Below, piece after piece: positions 18,814 to 28,247 of a stretch of DNA of 64,000 nt (position 1 is its first letter; each line of letters opens with the position of its first letter). The stretch lies in contig CAVTHT010000017.1 in the NCBI GenBank assembly GCA_963734575.1, positions 331,053 to 395,052 on the forward strand, written 5' to 3'. A program made the position numbers and the translations under genes. Under the pieces are notes generated by a model, which saw nothing but the letters and a program-made list of their open reading frames with translations, had not been told where the DNA came from and made no database searches. The stretch is from CAIWHR01 sp963734575 (GTDB taxonomy: Bacteria; Pseudomonadota; Gammaproteobacteria; Burkholderiales; Casimicrobiaceae).

Positions 18814-20535
18814 CTACCTGGCTGCTGCGGCCGCCGCGGGTGCCGTGTTTGCGGCGACCGAGGCCGCGCTTGCCGTCGCAGCACGGGCCGGCTCGCGCCG
18901 CTTCGCCATCGCATCGTCGAGCAGCTTGATGCCTTCCTGCGAGAACGTCATGCGAGCGGTTGAGCGACTCGGTCGCGGCGTCGGGATTGTGGAAGTACGC
19001 GCCGTTGACGGCGGTCCACCATTCCCAATTGATGTGCGCCTCGTCGTGCTTCTTCCGCACGTCGTTCAGCACGCCCGCCTCGACGCCGAGGTTCTGCGCT
19101 TCCTCGAACTTGTCCACGAGCCGCGTCAGCCAGAACTCGGCCTTGCGCAGCTTGCCGTCATAGCGGTTCTTCAGCGAGTCGAGGACGTAGCCCACCTGCT
19201 GCTCGGTCCACTTGCTGTGGCACGTGAGGCAGGTCTCCTTCACGTAATGGCGCGGCGATGTCTGCCAGTGCGACGTGAAGACCTTGCCCGTCTTCGCATC
19301 GCGCACCTTGGGCATGTGGCACGAGCTGCATTCGACGCCGGCCTTCTGATGCTTCGACCCGTAGAACGTCTCGACGTCCGGATGCTGCGCCTTCCACAGG
19401 AGCGCGCCCGTGATCCCGTGCTTGAAGTCGCGGAAGCCCAGGTCCGTGTAGTGCTTCGCCATGTCGCCGACGGCCTTGAACGGGAAATGGTTCGCGCGCT
19501 GGTCGGTCATGGTGACGGGCTGGCCCGGTCTTCGGATCGGTGCCGGGATTGCAGTTGTACTCGACGTGGCACTGGCCGCACTGCAGGTTGGTGTCGTAGC
19601 GGTCGAGGATCGCGATCTTGCGCGTGTAGCCGCGCAGCCCCATCTCCTTGACGTCGATCTTGGCGCCGCGCGGATCGCTGTGCCACAGCGTGTCCTTCTC
19701 CGGACGCGTGAGCGCCTGGATCAGCGCATCGCGCACGATCCGCGGCTGCGTCGAGTGCGGATCGTGGCAGAAGAAGCAGTTGAGCGAGTGGCTGACGCTC
19801 TTCGCCATGTCGACGACCTTCGAGGTGCGGCTCCATTTCGCGTTCGGCACCGGATCGCCCATGTACGCCCACTCGAGGATGTGATCCTGCGTCTTGCAGG
19901 AGAGGCAGACGGGGTTGGCCGCCGCCGCTGTCCCCGGCTTCAGCGCCTTGTGGTCCTGGCCGGGGAACTTGTCCTCGAGCACGTTCCACAGGTCGATGTT
20001 GCCGCCTGCGGTGGCGAGGTATTGCCACCCGGTCTTCGGCTCGAAGCGCCCGCCGAAGGAGCGATCGACCACGAGCTGGTCGTACAGCGCGAAGGCGTGC
20101 GAGCGCGGCACGTTGTGCTCGCGCGTGAAGCCGTGCGGCATCATCAGCTTGTCCCACGCGGGGTTCGGCGATGCCGACGCTGGCGCGCGATTTTTCCGCG
20201 CGCGCCGTCTTGTCCCAGTTCATGCGGAAGAACGTCTCGAACTGGTTGCGGTGACAGCCGCCGCACACCGCGGGATCGGTCTTCGTCACCGGACGACTGG
20301 ATGCGTCCTTCAGATGCTCCGCGGTGCCGTCGTGACACGACGCGCACGCCACGTCCTTGTGCTTGCCGGTCGCGTGAAAGGCCTTGATCGGCTCGTGACA
20401 CGTGTAGCACGTGCCGCTCTGGTTCGTTGCGCTGCTCTTCGCCGGTTGGGCCTGCGCCGCGATGGCGATGGCGGGAAGCAGCACGCACAGGCCGGCGACG
20501 ACGATCCGCGCCAGGGATGACGGGCGAAATGACAT
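18814..20535 (-). CDS. Octaheme cytochrome c nitrite reductase (frameshifted)
   Basis: A secreted enzyme of about 570 residues that reduces nitrite to ammonium by six electrons. A signal peptide (hydrophobic stretch ending AIAAQA) leads the ATG at 20535. Eight heme motifs appear in order: CYTCH, CASCH, CGGCH, CLSCK, CFFCH, CGQCH, CSSCH, CLTCH. The fourth, with Lys in place of His, is the catalytic heme ligand known from NrfA and from octaheme nitrite reductases such as that of Thioalkalivibrio; the three extra N-terminal motifs favour the octaheme family over pentaheme NrfA. NrfA-like landmarks include GQCHVEYN, AGVECSSCHMPK and SHWQTSP. The frame changes near 20165, 19515 and 18965. The last 40 residues are Ala-rich and probably disordered. 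It sits between the ccm operon and the ccmI-like/hemY pair. No nrfH-like quinol oxidase gene is beside it. Confidence 0.9.
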
Positions 20536-20624
20536 GACATCCTCTCGAGCTTCGTGGCGGGCGGCCACCATGAGGCGAGTCTATGCCGCGATGCGTCGTC
20601 GCCGCCGCGGAAAACGATGCGTTG

Positions 20625-20638
20625 TTGCCGAAGATCAA
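20625..20638 (-). promoter_or_regulatory. FNR/CRP-like site upstream of the nitrite reductase
   Basis: On the minus strand the 14 bases read TTGATCTTCGGCAA. The first half-site matches the FNR consensus TTGAT fully and the second (GGCAA against ATCAA) matches three of five. It is about 90 bases upstream of the reductase start, a plausible place for anaerobic activation. No convincing -10 was picked out. Confidence 0.35.
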
Positions 20639-20795
20639 ATGCACTGCCGTGTCATCGTACGGACGCATGCGATGCGCATCGAACGTGCGACGCGATGACG
20701 CGCGTGCGTTGCAACGTGTGACGCGAGCAACGTCGATGCAACCTGCCGATGCGATGCCGTCTCGCATGCAGCGCGCGGAGCCGAACGCACGAAAC

Positions 20796-20825
20796 AAAAA
20801 AGCCTCGCTGCGGCCGCGAGGCTTC
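20796..20825 (-). terminator. Rho-independent terminator of the ccm operon
   Basis: A nine-base-pair stem (AAGCCTCGC with GCGAGGCTT) and a seven-base loop are followed on the minus strand by a run of seven T. It begins 20 bases after the ccmI stop. Confidence 0.88.
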
Positions 20826-20844
20826 TCGAGGTGAGTGGACTGCG

Positions 20845-22137
20845 CTACGGCACTGCGCGGTCGATCACGACCTTCACGCCGGTCGCGCCGGCCTTGACCG
20901 GCAGCGACACGCCTTCGAGGTCGCCGCTCGCCGGCATCGCGTTGCCGGACTTCGACACGCGTGCACCGACGACGATCTCGGGAAAGCTCGACAGCGTCAT
21001 GTTGGGTGCCATCGACGTGGAATCGTCGAGCGTGAAAGGCGCGGGCAGGTCCTTCACCTGGCGCTTGATGATCGCGAGCGGCATGCGCGGGCCCTCGGCG
21101 GCACGGGCGAAGATGAAGACGAGGTCGTCGGGGCTCGCCTTGGCCGCGACTTGCGGACTCAGGCTGACGGTGCCCTCGAGCTTGCTGCCGGGCATCGCGG
21201 GTGCGGCGGGCGAGCCCGCCGGCGCATTCTTCGCCACCGTTGGCGCATTCGGCGCGCTCGTGGCCGGCATTGGCGCACCAGCGTTCGCTGCACCGGCGAG
21301 GCCGCCGAGCTGCCGCGCTTCGGCAATGCTCGAGTCGATGGTCTTCGCCATCTCCAGGTCGGCGGGCGCGACCGCCTTGAGTTGCTCCCAGTACGCAACG
21401 GCCTGCTTGAAATCCTGGCGGTCGAATGCGGCCGTGCCGGCGAGCGCGAGGGCCTTCCAGTGACGTGGGTCGATCTTCAGCGCCTGCGCGACGAGCTCGG
21501 TCGGCTTGCCTTGCAGCGACTGCTGCGTGGCGCCCAGCGCATCGGCGTAATCGGCGAGGAGGCTCGCGTCATCGGGGATCAGCTTCGATGCACGCTCGAA
21601 GGCGCGGGTCGCTTCCTGGTAACGGCCCATCGAGTAATAGGTGCGCGCGAGCACCAGCCAGCCGTCGGCGTTCTCCGGCTCCTTCTGGAGCCTCGCCTCG
21701 AGCTTCGCCACCATCTGCCCGATCTGCTCCGAGGACATCTGGTGCTGGCTGGTCTGGGCCATCGGCGAGAACGATTCGAAGTTGCCCCACAGCGCATACA
21801 GTGCGATGGCCGCAACCGGAATGACCGCCGCGAGTGCCCAGACCGTGCGCCGGCCGGCGGACGTGGCGGCCACGCTCGTCGGCTGCGCCGGCTGCTGCGG
21901 AACGGATTCCTCGAGCACGCGCTGCTCGAGCTCGCGCCGCGCCTGCTGGTGCTGCTCGGGACTCACGGCGCCGTTGCGAAGATCGGCATCGAGCTCCTTC
22001 AGCTGATCGCGCAGGATGGCGACGTTCGATGCTTCGCGCGCGATCGACGCGGTGCGCCGCTGGCGCAGCAACGGTACGACCAGCCACGCGAGGGCGATGG
22101 CCACCATGGCCACCGCGATGACGGCGAAGGGGATCAC
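20845..22137 (-). CDS. ccmI: Cytochrome c biogenesis protein CcmI (CycH)
   Basis: An intact 430-residue apocytochrome c chaperone. An N-terminal helix is followed by a cytoplasmic coiled region (LKELDADLRNGAVSPEQHQQ), a second helix near 100-120, periplasmic TPR repeats (GWLVLARTYYSMGRYQEATRAFERA and following), an Ala/Pro linker near 290-320, and a C-terminal domain with EGTVSLSPQV and PVKAGATGVKVVID, the long-CcmI form. It overlaps ccmH by four bases and closes the operon before the terminator. A shorter paralogue is encoded downstream of the nitrite reductase. Confidence 0.94.
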   Translation of the reverse strand: MIPFAVIAVAMVAIALAWLVVPLLRQRRTASIAREASNVAILRDQLKELDADLRNGAVSPEQHQQARRELEQRVLEESVPQQPAQPTSVAATSAGRRTVWALAAVIPVAAIALYALWGNFESFSPMAQTSQHQMSSEQIGQMVAKLEARLQKEPENADGWLVLARTYYSMGRYQEATRAFERASKLIPDDASLLADYADALGATQQSLQGKPTELVAQALKIDPRHWKALALAGTAAFDRQDFKQAVAYWEQLKAVAPADLEMAKTIDSSIAEARQLGGLAGAANAGAPMPATSAPNAPTVAKNAPAGSPAAPAMPGSKLEGTVSLSPQVAAKASPDDLVFIFARAAEGPRMPLAIIKRQVKDLPAPFTLDDSTSMAPNMTLSSFPEIVVGARVSKSGNAMPASGDLEGVSLPVKAGATGVKVVIDRAVP

Positions 22138-22640
22138 GATCGTTGTTCTTTCGAGGAATCCATGGCGAGGAGCTGCGCGGCACGCTGCCGCTCCTCCTCG
22201 GTGAGCGGGGCGGCTTCCGGCGCTGCACGCCGGCCGCGCAACACGCGTGCGAGCGCGAACACGCCGACGATGAGCAGGAGGGCAGGGCCGCCCCAGAGCA
22301 CGAGCGTGGTCGCCTTGAACGGCGGCCGGTACAGCACGAAATCGCCGTAGCGGTTCACCATGTACTGCAGGATGTCGTCGTCGGTCTTGCCGGCGGCGAT
22401 CTGCTCACGGATCTGCTGGCGCAGGTCGAGTGCGAGCTCGGCGTTGGATTCGGCGATCGTCTGGTTCTGGCAGACGAGGCAGCGCAGCTGCTCCGAGAGG
22501 CGCACCGCGCGCGACGCGGCGACCGGATCCTGCGCCGTGGGCACGGCTTCGGCCGCGAGGGCGGTGGTGCCCGCAACCAGCATCAGCACGGCGAGGAGCG
22601 CGCCGGCCACGTGCCACGCATGTCTCAGGATGGGTCTCAC
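22134..22640 (-). CDS. ccmH: Cytochrome c maturation protein CcmH
   Basis: A membrane-anchored periplasmic thioredoxin-like protein that reduces or holds apocytochrome c heme-binding cysteines. The signal peptide runs to about residue 30. The redox motif is in LRCLVCQNQTI, followed by IREQIAAGKTDDDI and YGDFVLYRPPFK, all hallmarks of CcmH. A membrane helix near 105-125 anchors the C-terminus. At 168 residues it is the short CcmH form, with the TPR part on the separate ccmI. It overlaps ccmG and ccmI by four bases at either end. Confidence 0.95.
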   Translation of the reverse strand: MRPILRHAWHVAGALLAVLMLVAGTTALAAEAVPTAQDPVAASRAVRLSEQLRCLVCQNQTIAESNAELALDLRQQIREQIAAGKTDDDILQYMVNRYGDFVLYRPPFKATTLVLWGGPALLLIVGVFALARVLRGRRAAPEAAPLTEEERQRAAQLLAMDSSKEQRS

Positions 22641-23167
22641 GATTCCTTCTGCAGCTCACGCACGAGGGGAAGGATCTTCTGCTCGAGCGCAGCGGTGGTT
22701 ATGGGGCCGATCTGCTTGTAGCGGATGGTCCCGCGCTTGTCGATCACGAACGTCTCCGGCACGCCGTAGACGCCGTAGTCGATGCCGACGCGGCCGTCGC
22801 GATCGACGATCGAAAGGTTGTACGGATCGCCGTTCTGCGCGAGCCACTTGAGCCCGGCCGCGGACTCGTCCTTGTAGTTGAGGCCGATGATCGGGACGAT
22901 GTCGCTCTTGCCGAGGGCCACGAGGATCGGATGCTCCTCGCGGCACGACACGCACCACGAAGCCCACACGTTGAGCAGCCACACCTTGCCCTGCATGTCG
23001 CCGGTGGCGAGCGTCTTCGACGGGTCGTGCAGCTGCACCAGCTTGAACTGCGGGGCGGGCTTGTCGATCAGCGGCGACGGCACCTCGCGCGGATTGAGGC
23101 CGAGGCCGACGAACAGGAAGACCAGCAGGACGAGGAAGATGCCGAGGGGGAGCAGGAACTTGTTCAC
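22637..23167 (-). CDS. ccmG: Thiol:disulfide interchange protein CcmG (DsbE)
   Basis: A 176-residue periplasmic thioredoxin fold with one N-terminal membrane anchor. The redox active site is WASWCVSCREEHP. The cis-Pro loop is in GVYGVPETFVID, and the family's acidic residue is in GLNYKDE. CcmG keeps apocytochrome cysteines reduced for heme attachment. It lies between ccmF (seven-base gap) and ccmH (ATGA overlap). Confidence 0.95.
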   Translation of the reverse strand: MNKFLLPLGIFLVLLVFLFVGLGLNPREVPSPLIDKPAPQFKLVQLHDPSKTLATGDMQGKVWLLNVWASWCVSCREEHPILVALGKSDIVPIIGLNYKDESAAGLKWLAQNGDPYNLSIVDRDGRVGIDYGVYGVPETFVIDKRGTIRYKQIGPITTAALEQKILPLVRELQKES

Positions 23168-23174
23168 GGCATCC

Positions 23175-25151
23175 TCAACGTGCGGCCGCGGCCGCGCCCT
23201 GGAGCTGCGCGACTTCGCGTCGCGCCGCGCTCCGGTAGCGCCGGTCGGAAAGCGCCACGAACCCGCCGAGCGCCATCAGCATGCAGCCCATCCAGATCCA
23301 GGTGATGAACGGCTTGCTGTAGACGCGCACGCTCCACGCGCCGCCGTCGACGGGCTCGCCGAGGGAGACGTAGCGGTCACCGAACGGACGCGATTCGATG
23401 GCGGCCTCGGTCATCGGCATGCCGCCCGAGACGTACATGCGCTTCTCGGGATACATCGTCGAGACGTGCTTGCCGTCCTTGCTCACGTCGAAGATCCCGC
23501 GCGCGGCCTTGTAGTTGGGGCCGGTGGTCTCGGTCACCCCGTCGAAGCGGAACACGTAGCCGGCCATCGGCAGCGTGTCGCCGACCGCCATGCGCACGTC
23601 GCGCTCGGTCTCGTAGCCCTTCACCAGGGTGACGCCGACGATGAACACGGCGATGCCGAGATGCGCGAGCACCATGCCCCAGTAGCCGCGTGGCTGCCGT
23701 GCAAGCTGCGCAAAGACGCCGGCGCGCACGCCGCGCAGGCGCTCGCGCACGCCGGCGAAGGTCGACGTGACGACCCACAGCGCGAGGAACAGGCCGAAGC
23801 TGACGAGCGGCCGGAACTCGCCACCGAAGAGCGGCAGCAGCAGGCTCGTGACGATCGAAACGCCGAGCGCCCAGCGCAATCGCACCCACAGCTCGGGCAG
23901 CTCGGCCTGCTTCCAGCGTGCCATCGGACCGACGCCCATGAGGAACACGAGCGGCGCCATGACCGGCACGAACACGCTCGCGAAGTAGGGTGGGCCGACG
24001 GAGATCTTGCCGAGGTTGAGAGCGTCGAGGAAGAGCGGATAGAGCGTGCCGAGCAGCACCGATCCCGCGGCGACGATGAGCAGCACGTTGTTGGCGAGGA
24101 GCGCGGACTCGCGCGAGATCACGTCGAAGCGGCCGCCCTTGCCGACGCTCGGGGCGCGCACCGCGAACAGCGCGAGCGATCCGCCGATCACGAGCGCGAG
24201 GAACGCGAGGATGAAAACGCCGCGGCGCGGATCGGTCGCGAAGGCGTGCACCGACGTGAGCACGCCGGAGCGCACGAGGAACGTGCCGAGCAGCGACAGC
24301 GAGAACGCGAAGATCGCGAGCAGCACGGTCCAGGCCTTGAACGTGCCGCGCTTCTCCGTGACGGCGAGCGAATGCACGAGCGCAGTGCCGACGAGCCACG
24401 GCATGAAGGAGGCGTTCTCGACCGGATCCCAGAACCACCAGCCGCCCCAGCCGAGCTCGTAGTACGCCCACCAGCTCCCGATCATGATGCCGATGGTGAG
24501 AAAGCTCCAGGCGAGCGTCGTCCACGGCCGGGACCAGCGCGCCCACGTCGCATCGAGCCGGCCGCCGATCAGCGCGGCGATGGCGAACGCGAACGCGACC
24601 GAGAACCCGACGTAGCCCATGTAGAGCATCGGCGGATGCATCACCATGCCCGGATCCTGCAGCAAGGGATTCAGGTCGCGTCCGTCCGCCGGCGCGGGAA
24701 ACACGCGCTCGAACGGATTCGACGTGAGCAGCAGGAACAGCAGGAAGCCGACGGAGACGAGGCCCATCACGCCCAGCACGCGCGCGACCATCTCCTCGGG
24801 CAGGTGACGGCTGAACAGCGACACGGCGAACGTCCAGCCCGCGAGCATGAAGACCCACAGCAGGATCGAGCCTTCGTGCGAGCCCCAGGTCGCCGCGAAC
24901 CGGTACTGCACCGGCAGCGCGGAGTTCGAGTTGGTCGCGACGTTGAGGACCGAGAAGTCGTTGCTCACGAACGAGAACGCGAGGCAGCCCCACGCGAAGG
25001 CGATGAACAGGAACTGTCCCTGCGCCATGGGCCGCGCGAGCCCCGTCCACGCAGGAATGCGGCGCGCGGCGCCGATGAGCGGCAGCGTGCCGAGGATCGC
25101 GGCAAGCAGCAGCGCGAGGATGAGGGCGAAGTGTCCGAGCTCGGGGATCAT
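23175..25151 (-). CDS. ccmF: Heme lyase subunit CcmF
   Basis: An intact 658-residue polytopic protein, the core of the cytochrome c synthetase. It carries the tryptophan-rich WWD heme-handling segment WGGWWFWDPVENASFMPW and many membrane helices, with conserved stretches such as PPMLYMGYVGFSVAFAFAI and LLGTFLVRSGVLTSVHAF. A large periplasmic loop near the C-terminus precedes the last helix. The length is normal for the family. The start lies ten bases beyond the ccmE stop. Confidence 0.97.
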   Translation of the reverse strand: MIPELGHFALILALLLAAILGTLPLIGAARRIPAWTGLARPMAQGQFLFIAFAWGCLAFSFVSNDFSVLNVATNSNSALPVQYRFAATWGSHEGSILLWVFMLAGWTFAVSLFSRHLPEEMVARVLGVMGLVSVGFLLFLLLTSNPFERVFPAPADGRDLNPLLQDPGMVMHPPMLYMGYVGFSVAFAFAIAALIGGRLDATWARWSRPWTTLAWSFLTIGIMIGSWWAYYELGWGGWWFWDPVENASFMPWLVGTALVHSLAVTEKRGTFKAWTVLLAIFAFSLSLLGTFLVRSGVLTSVHAFATDPRRGVFILAFLALVIGGSLALFAVRAPSVGKGGRFDVISRESALLANNVLLIVAAGSVLLGTLYPLFLDALNLGKISVGPPYFASVFVPVMAPLVFLMGVGPMARWKQAELPELWVRLRWALGVSIVTSLLLPLFGGEFRPLVSFGLFLALWVVTSTFAGVRERLRGVRAGVFAQLARQPRGYWGMVLAHLGIAVFIVGVTLVKGYETERDVRMAVGDTLPMAGYVFRFDGVTETTGPNYKAARGIFDVSKDGKHVSTMYPEKRMYVSGGMPMTEAAIESRPFGDRYVSLGEPVDGGAWSVRVYSKPFITWIWMGCMLMALGGFVALSDRRYRSAARREVAQLQGAAAAAR

Positions 25152-25160
25152 CTGCAGTCC

Positions 25161-25625
25161 TTAGCGAACGACGGTCTTCGCGGCTTGTTCCGCGACGGCC
25201 TTGCCTTGCGCCTTGTTCACGGCGTCGGCGGCTTCCGGCGGCATGTAGTTCTCGTCGTGCTTGGCGAGCACCTCGGTCGCATGGAAGACGCCGTCGGTGC
25301 CGAGCTTGCCTTGTGCGACCACGCCTTTGCCCTCCTTGAAGAGGTCGGGAAGGATGCCGGTATACGTCACCGGGATCGTCTTCGCGGTGTCGGTGACGTT
25401 GAAGCGCACCGTGAGTCCGTCGCTCTCGCGGCGCAGGCTCTTTTCCTCGACCAGGCCGCCGACGCGGAACGCCCGGCCGTGCGGCACCTCGTTGGACGCG
25501 ATCTGGGTGGGCGTGAAGAAGAACACCAGGTTGGACTGGAAGGCGTTCAGGACGAGCGCGGCGGCGATGCCGAGAACGGCGACGCCGGCGGCGATCCAGG
25601 CGAAGCGGCGGTGACGGGCTTTCAT
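25161..25625 (-). CDS. ccmE: Heme chaperone CcmE
   Basis: CcmE binds heme covalently in the periplasm and delivers it to CcmF. This 154-residue protein has an N-terminal membrane anchor, an OB-fold, and the heme-binding His in ATEVLAKHDENYMP. The VPHGRAFRVGGLV and YTGILPDLFKEG segments are typical. Its ATG at 25625 overlaps the ccmD stop. Confidence 0.95.
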   Translation of the reverse strand: MKARHRRFAWIAAGVAVLGIAAALVLNAFQSNLVFFFTPTQIASNEVPHGRAFRVGGLVEEKSLRRESDGLTVRFNVTDTAKTIPVTYTGILPDLFKEGKGVVAQGKLGTDGVFHATEVLAKHDENYMPPEAADAVNKAQGKAVAEQAAKTVVR

Positions 25626-25807
25626 CGTGCGATCTCCGGTGCAGGTACGGCGGCGGAACCTTCGAAGCCGCCGCTCTTGGCTTCTTCGAGCGCACGGCGG
25701 CGACGGCCGCGCAGGCTCGCGAGTTCGAGGGCGATCACCAGCGCAGCGACGCCGTAGGCGCCCCACACGTAGAAACCGTATCCGCCCATGGCGAGGAATT
25801 CATTCAC
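25622..25807 (-). CDS. ccmD: Heme exporter protein CcmD
   Basis: A 61-residue single-helix protein with the typical CcmD start (FLAMGGYGFYVWGAYGVAAL) and a basic stretch after the helix (RGRRRRALEEA). CcmD is needed to release holo-CcmE from CcmABC. It lies between ccmC and ccmE and overlaps ccmE by four bases. Confidence 0.92.
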   Translation of the reverse strand: MNEFLAMGGYGFYVWGAYGVAALVIALELASLRGRRRRALEEAKSGGFEGSAAVPAPEIAR

Positions 25808-25860
25808 CGCTCATCTCCGTGGCGCGAGGCATTGCCCCGCAGTAGGTGTGGTCCATGTCT

Positions 25861-26607
25861 CTACGCCGCGCGCGTTTCGGGGAGCTCGTTGATCCAGCTG
25901 CTGCCGCGCTCGCGCTCCAGCATGATCACCCGCACCCGCGCGAGGGTCACGGCGATGGCGTAGAGCCAGGCGGCGAGCGAGAGGATCAGCATCCCGCTCA
26001 GCATGATCGCTGCCATCTTCGGCGCGGCGGTGAGGCTCACCGACGACCCCTGGTGCAGCGTGTTCCACCAGCGCACCGAGAAATAGATGATGGGGACGTT
26101 CACGGCGCCCACCAGCGCCAGGACGCCGCACGCGCGGTCGGCGCGGCGCGGATCGTCGATCGCGTTGCGCAGCGCGATGATGCCGAGATACAGGAAGAGC
26201 AGGATGAGCTCGGAGGTCATCCGTGCGTCCCACGCCCAGTACGTGCCCCACGTGGGACGGCCCCACAGGGATCCGGTCCACAGCGCGATGAACGTCATCA
26301 GTGCGCCCGTGGGGGCGATGGCCTGCGCCATCATCGCCGACAGCCGCGTGTTGAAGCCGAGCGCGAGCGCGCCCCAGAACGCCATGACGAGATACAGGAA
26401 CATGGACATCCACGCCGCGGGGACGTGAATGAAGATGATGCGATAGGCCTCGCCTTGCTGGAAATCGGTCGGCGCGTAGAACAGCCCCAGCCAGACGCCG
26501 ATGGCGGCGAGCACGGCCGCCGGCCAGGCGAACCACGGGATCATCCTGCCGGCTACGGGATAGAACGTGGCCGGCGAGGCGTACTTGAACCAGTTGAGCG
26601 AGGCCAT
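25861..26607 (-). CDS. ccmC: Heme exporter/handling protein CcmC
   Basis: A 248-residue six-helix protein that loads heme onto CcmE. The WWD-type motif is WGTYWAWDARMTSELILL, and the flanking axial histidine regions are visible (IIFIHVPAAWMSMF and WWNTLHQG). The ATG at 26607 (MASLNWFKYASP) is chosen because it gives the usual family N-terminus; the frame is open further upstream but with no family sequence. It follows ccmB by ten bases. Confidence 0.95.
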   Translation of the reverse strand: MASLNWFKYASPATFYPVAGRMIPWFAWPAAVLAAIGVWLGLFYAPTDFQQGEAYRIIFIHVPAAWMSMFLYLVMAFWGALALGFNTRLSAMMAQAIAPTGALMTFIALWTGSLWGRPTWGTYWAWDARMTSELILLFLYLGIIALRNAIDDPRRADRACGVLALVGAVNVPIIYFSVRWWNTLHQGSSVSLTAAPKMAAIMLSGMLILSLAAWLYAIAVTLARVRVIMLERERGSSWINELPETRAA

Positions 26608-26617
26608 GGTTGATCGA

Positions 26618-27350
26618 TCAGTCGAGTGCGATGCGCACGGATGCCGCGGCTGCGAACGGCGCGCCGACGAGGGCCGCCAGGAGTCCGGCACCGAGCAGCG
26701 AGAGGTTGGCCGTTGCGCCGAGCCCGGCGCGCACCGCATCCACCGCGCCAGCGCCGAAGATCAGCACGGGAACGTACAGCGGCAGGATCAGCAGCGCGAG
26801 CAGGCTGCCGCCGGCACGCAGGCCGAGCGTCAGCGCTGCGCCGATGGCGCCCAGCAGCGACAGGATCGGCGTGCCGAGCAGCAGGGCCGCTGCGAGCACC
26901 GTCAGGGATTCGCCATCCATCGCGTATTGCACGCCCAGGATTGGCGCGAGCAGGGCGACCGGCAGACCGGTGGTGATCCAGTGGGCCAGGATCTTGCCGG
27001 ACACGAGCGCTTCCAGGGGGTAGGGCGACAGGGCGATCTGCTCCAGCGTGCCGTCGGCGTGATCGCCGGCGAACAGCCGCGGCAGCGACAAGCAGCGATG
27101 CCAGCAACGCGGCGACCCACAGGACACCGGGGCCCATCGTCGCGAGCAGCGTGCGCTCGGGATTGGTCGCCAGCGGGAAGAGCGACACGACGATGATATA
27201 GAACAGCAACTGCACGCCCAGTTCCGAGCGCGAGCGCATTGCGAGCTTGAGGTCGCGGACGAGGGCCCAGCGCACGCCGCCGAGGATGCCGGAGGGCGCT
27301 GTCGTCGCGACGTCGGCGACCGCGGGCAGGACCGGCGCGGCACTGCTCAT
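26618..27350 (-). CDS. ccmB: Heme exporter membrane subunit CcmB (one frameshift)
   Basis: The polytopic partner of the CcmA ATPase. The N-terminal part (ALVRDLKLAMRSRSELG) and the remainder (FAGDHADGTLEQIALSPYPLE, LGTPILSLLGAIGAALTLG) are typical CcmB sequence but lie in two frames. An extra T near 27090 (GCTGCTTGTCG on the minus strand) accounts for the change. The length would be normal, about 243 residues. The ATG at 27350 follows a purine-rich site. Confidence 0.92.
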
Positions 27351-27441
27351 GGCGGAGGCTCCCCCAGGCTTGCCCGCGAGGCGGGCATCGCCTTCCCCCT
27401 CATGACGAGGGGGCGAGCGCCTTCGGACGGCCGTGCGGCGC

Positions 27442-28056
27442 TCATGCCAGAGCCAGCGAGCGCACGCGCGCCTGCGGCAGATCGAGCGGGGTGTGCGTCG
27501 CCGCCACGGCGATGCCACCCGCGTTGACGTGATCGCCGACGAGGCGGGCGAGGAGGGCCGTGCCGGCTGCGTCCAGCGCCGTCACCGGCTCGTCCAGCAG
27601 CCAGAGCGCGCGGCGCACGAGGGTCAGGCGGGCGAGGCCGATGCGGCGGCGCTGTCCCTGCGAGAGCACGCGAGCCGGCAGATTGCGTTGCCGGGAGAGC
27701 GCGACGCCGTCGAGTGCCGCGCGGATGGCGTCCTTCGGGACGCCTTGCTCCGACAAGCCCACGAGCGCGGCGAGGTTTTCCTCGGCGGTCAGCTCGTCCT
27801 TGAGGGCAGGATGGTGACCGGCGAAGGCGACCGCGCCGCGCAGCACGGGATCGAACGGGCGCAGGGTACGTCCATTCCAGGAGATCGAGCCGCCGGCCGG
27901 GGCCGAGAAGCCGGCGAGCATCCGCAGAAGCGTGGTCTTGCCCGTGCCATTGGCACCGGTGATCACCAGGGCTTCGCCGCTCTCGACCTTGAACGACAGG
28001 CCTGAGAACAATCGACTGAAGCCACGGCGCGCGGCAAGATCATGCGCTTCGAGCAT
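27442..28056 (-). CDS. ccmA: Heme exporter ATPase CcmA
   Basis: A 204-residue ABC ATPase whose hydrolysis drives release of holo-CcmE. Walker A is GANGTGKTT, the signature LSQGQRRRIGLARL and Walker B ALWLLDEPVTALD. The ATG at 28056 (MLEAHDLAARRG) begins the ABC domain; the frame is open far upstream but crosses the divergent maeB and is not coding there. It is the first gene of the ccm operon. The 85-base gap before ccmB holds GC-rich inverted sequence. Confidence 0.95.
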   Translation of the reverse strand: MLEAHDLAARRGFSRLFSGLSFKVESGEALVITGANGTGKTTLLRMLAGFSAPAGGSISWNGRTLRPFDPVLRGAVAFAGHHPALKDELTAEENLAALVGLSEQGVPKDAIRAALDGVALSRQRNLPARVLSQGQRRRIGLARLTLVRRALWLLDEPVTALDAAGTALLARLVGDHVNAGGIAVAATHTPLDLPQARVRSLALA

Positions 28057-28247
28057 CGGGTGGGTTGGGCGCGTCTGGCGCGTGCGTTGAGAGCCTGTCG
28101 GGACCGGCGCAGCGACTGTGCGACGCAGGTGAAAACATGGGCGATTATAGCGAAGCGCCCCTGACCATCTTTGCGCCGCGTCAAGAGTGGTAACGGACTC
28201 CGTAACAGCACCGTGGCCGGGCGCCCTCCGGAGGCCGATTTCGGGAT

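Noticed and set aside
18814..20535. Reading the reductase as pentaheme NrfA
   Set aside because: Three further heme motifs precede the CXXCK motif in the same secreted protein, which fits the octaheme family.
22878..25757. A plus-strand open frame of about 960 codons
   Set aside because: It is fully antisense to ccmG, ccmF and ccmE, which are certain. Its Arg/Glu/His-rich translation matches nothing.
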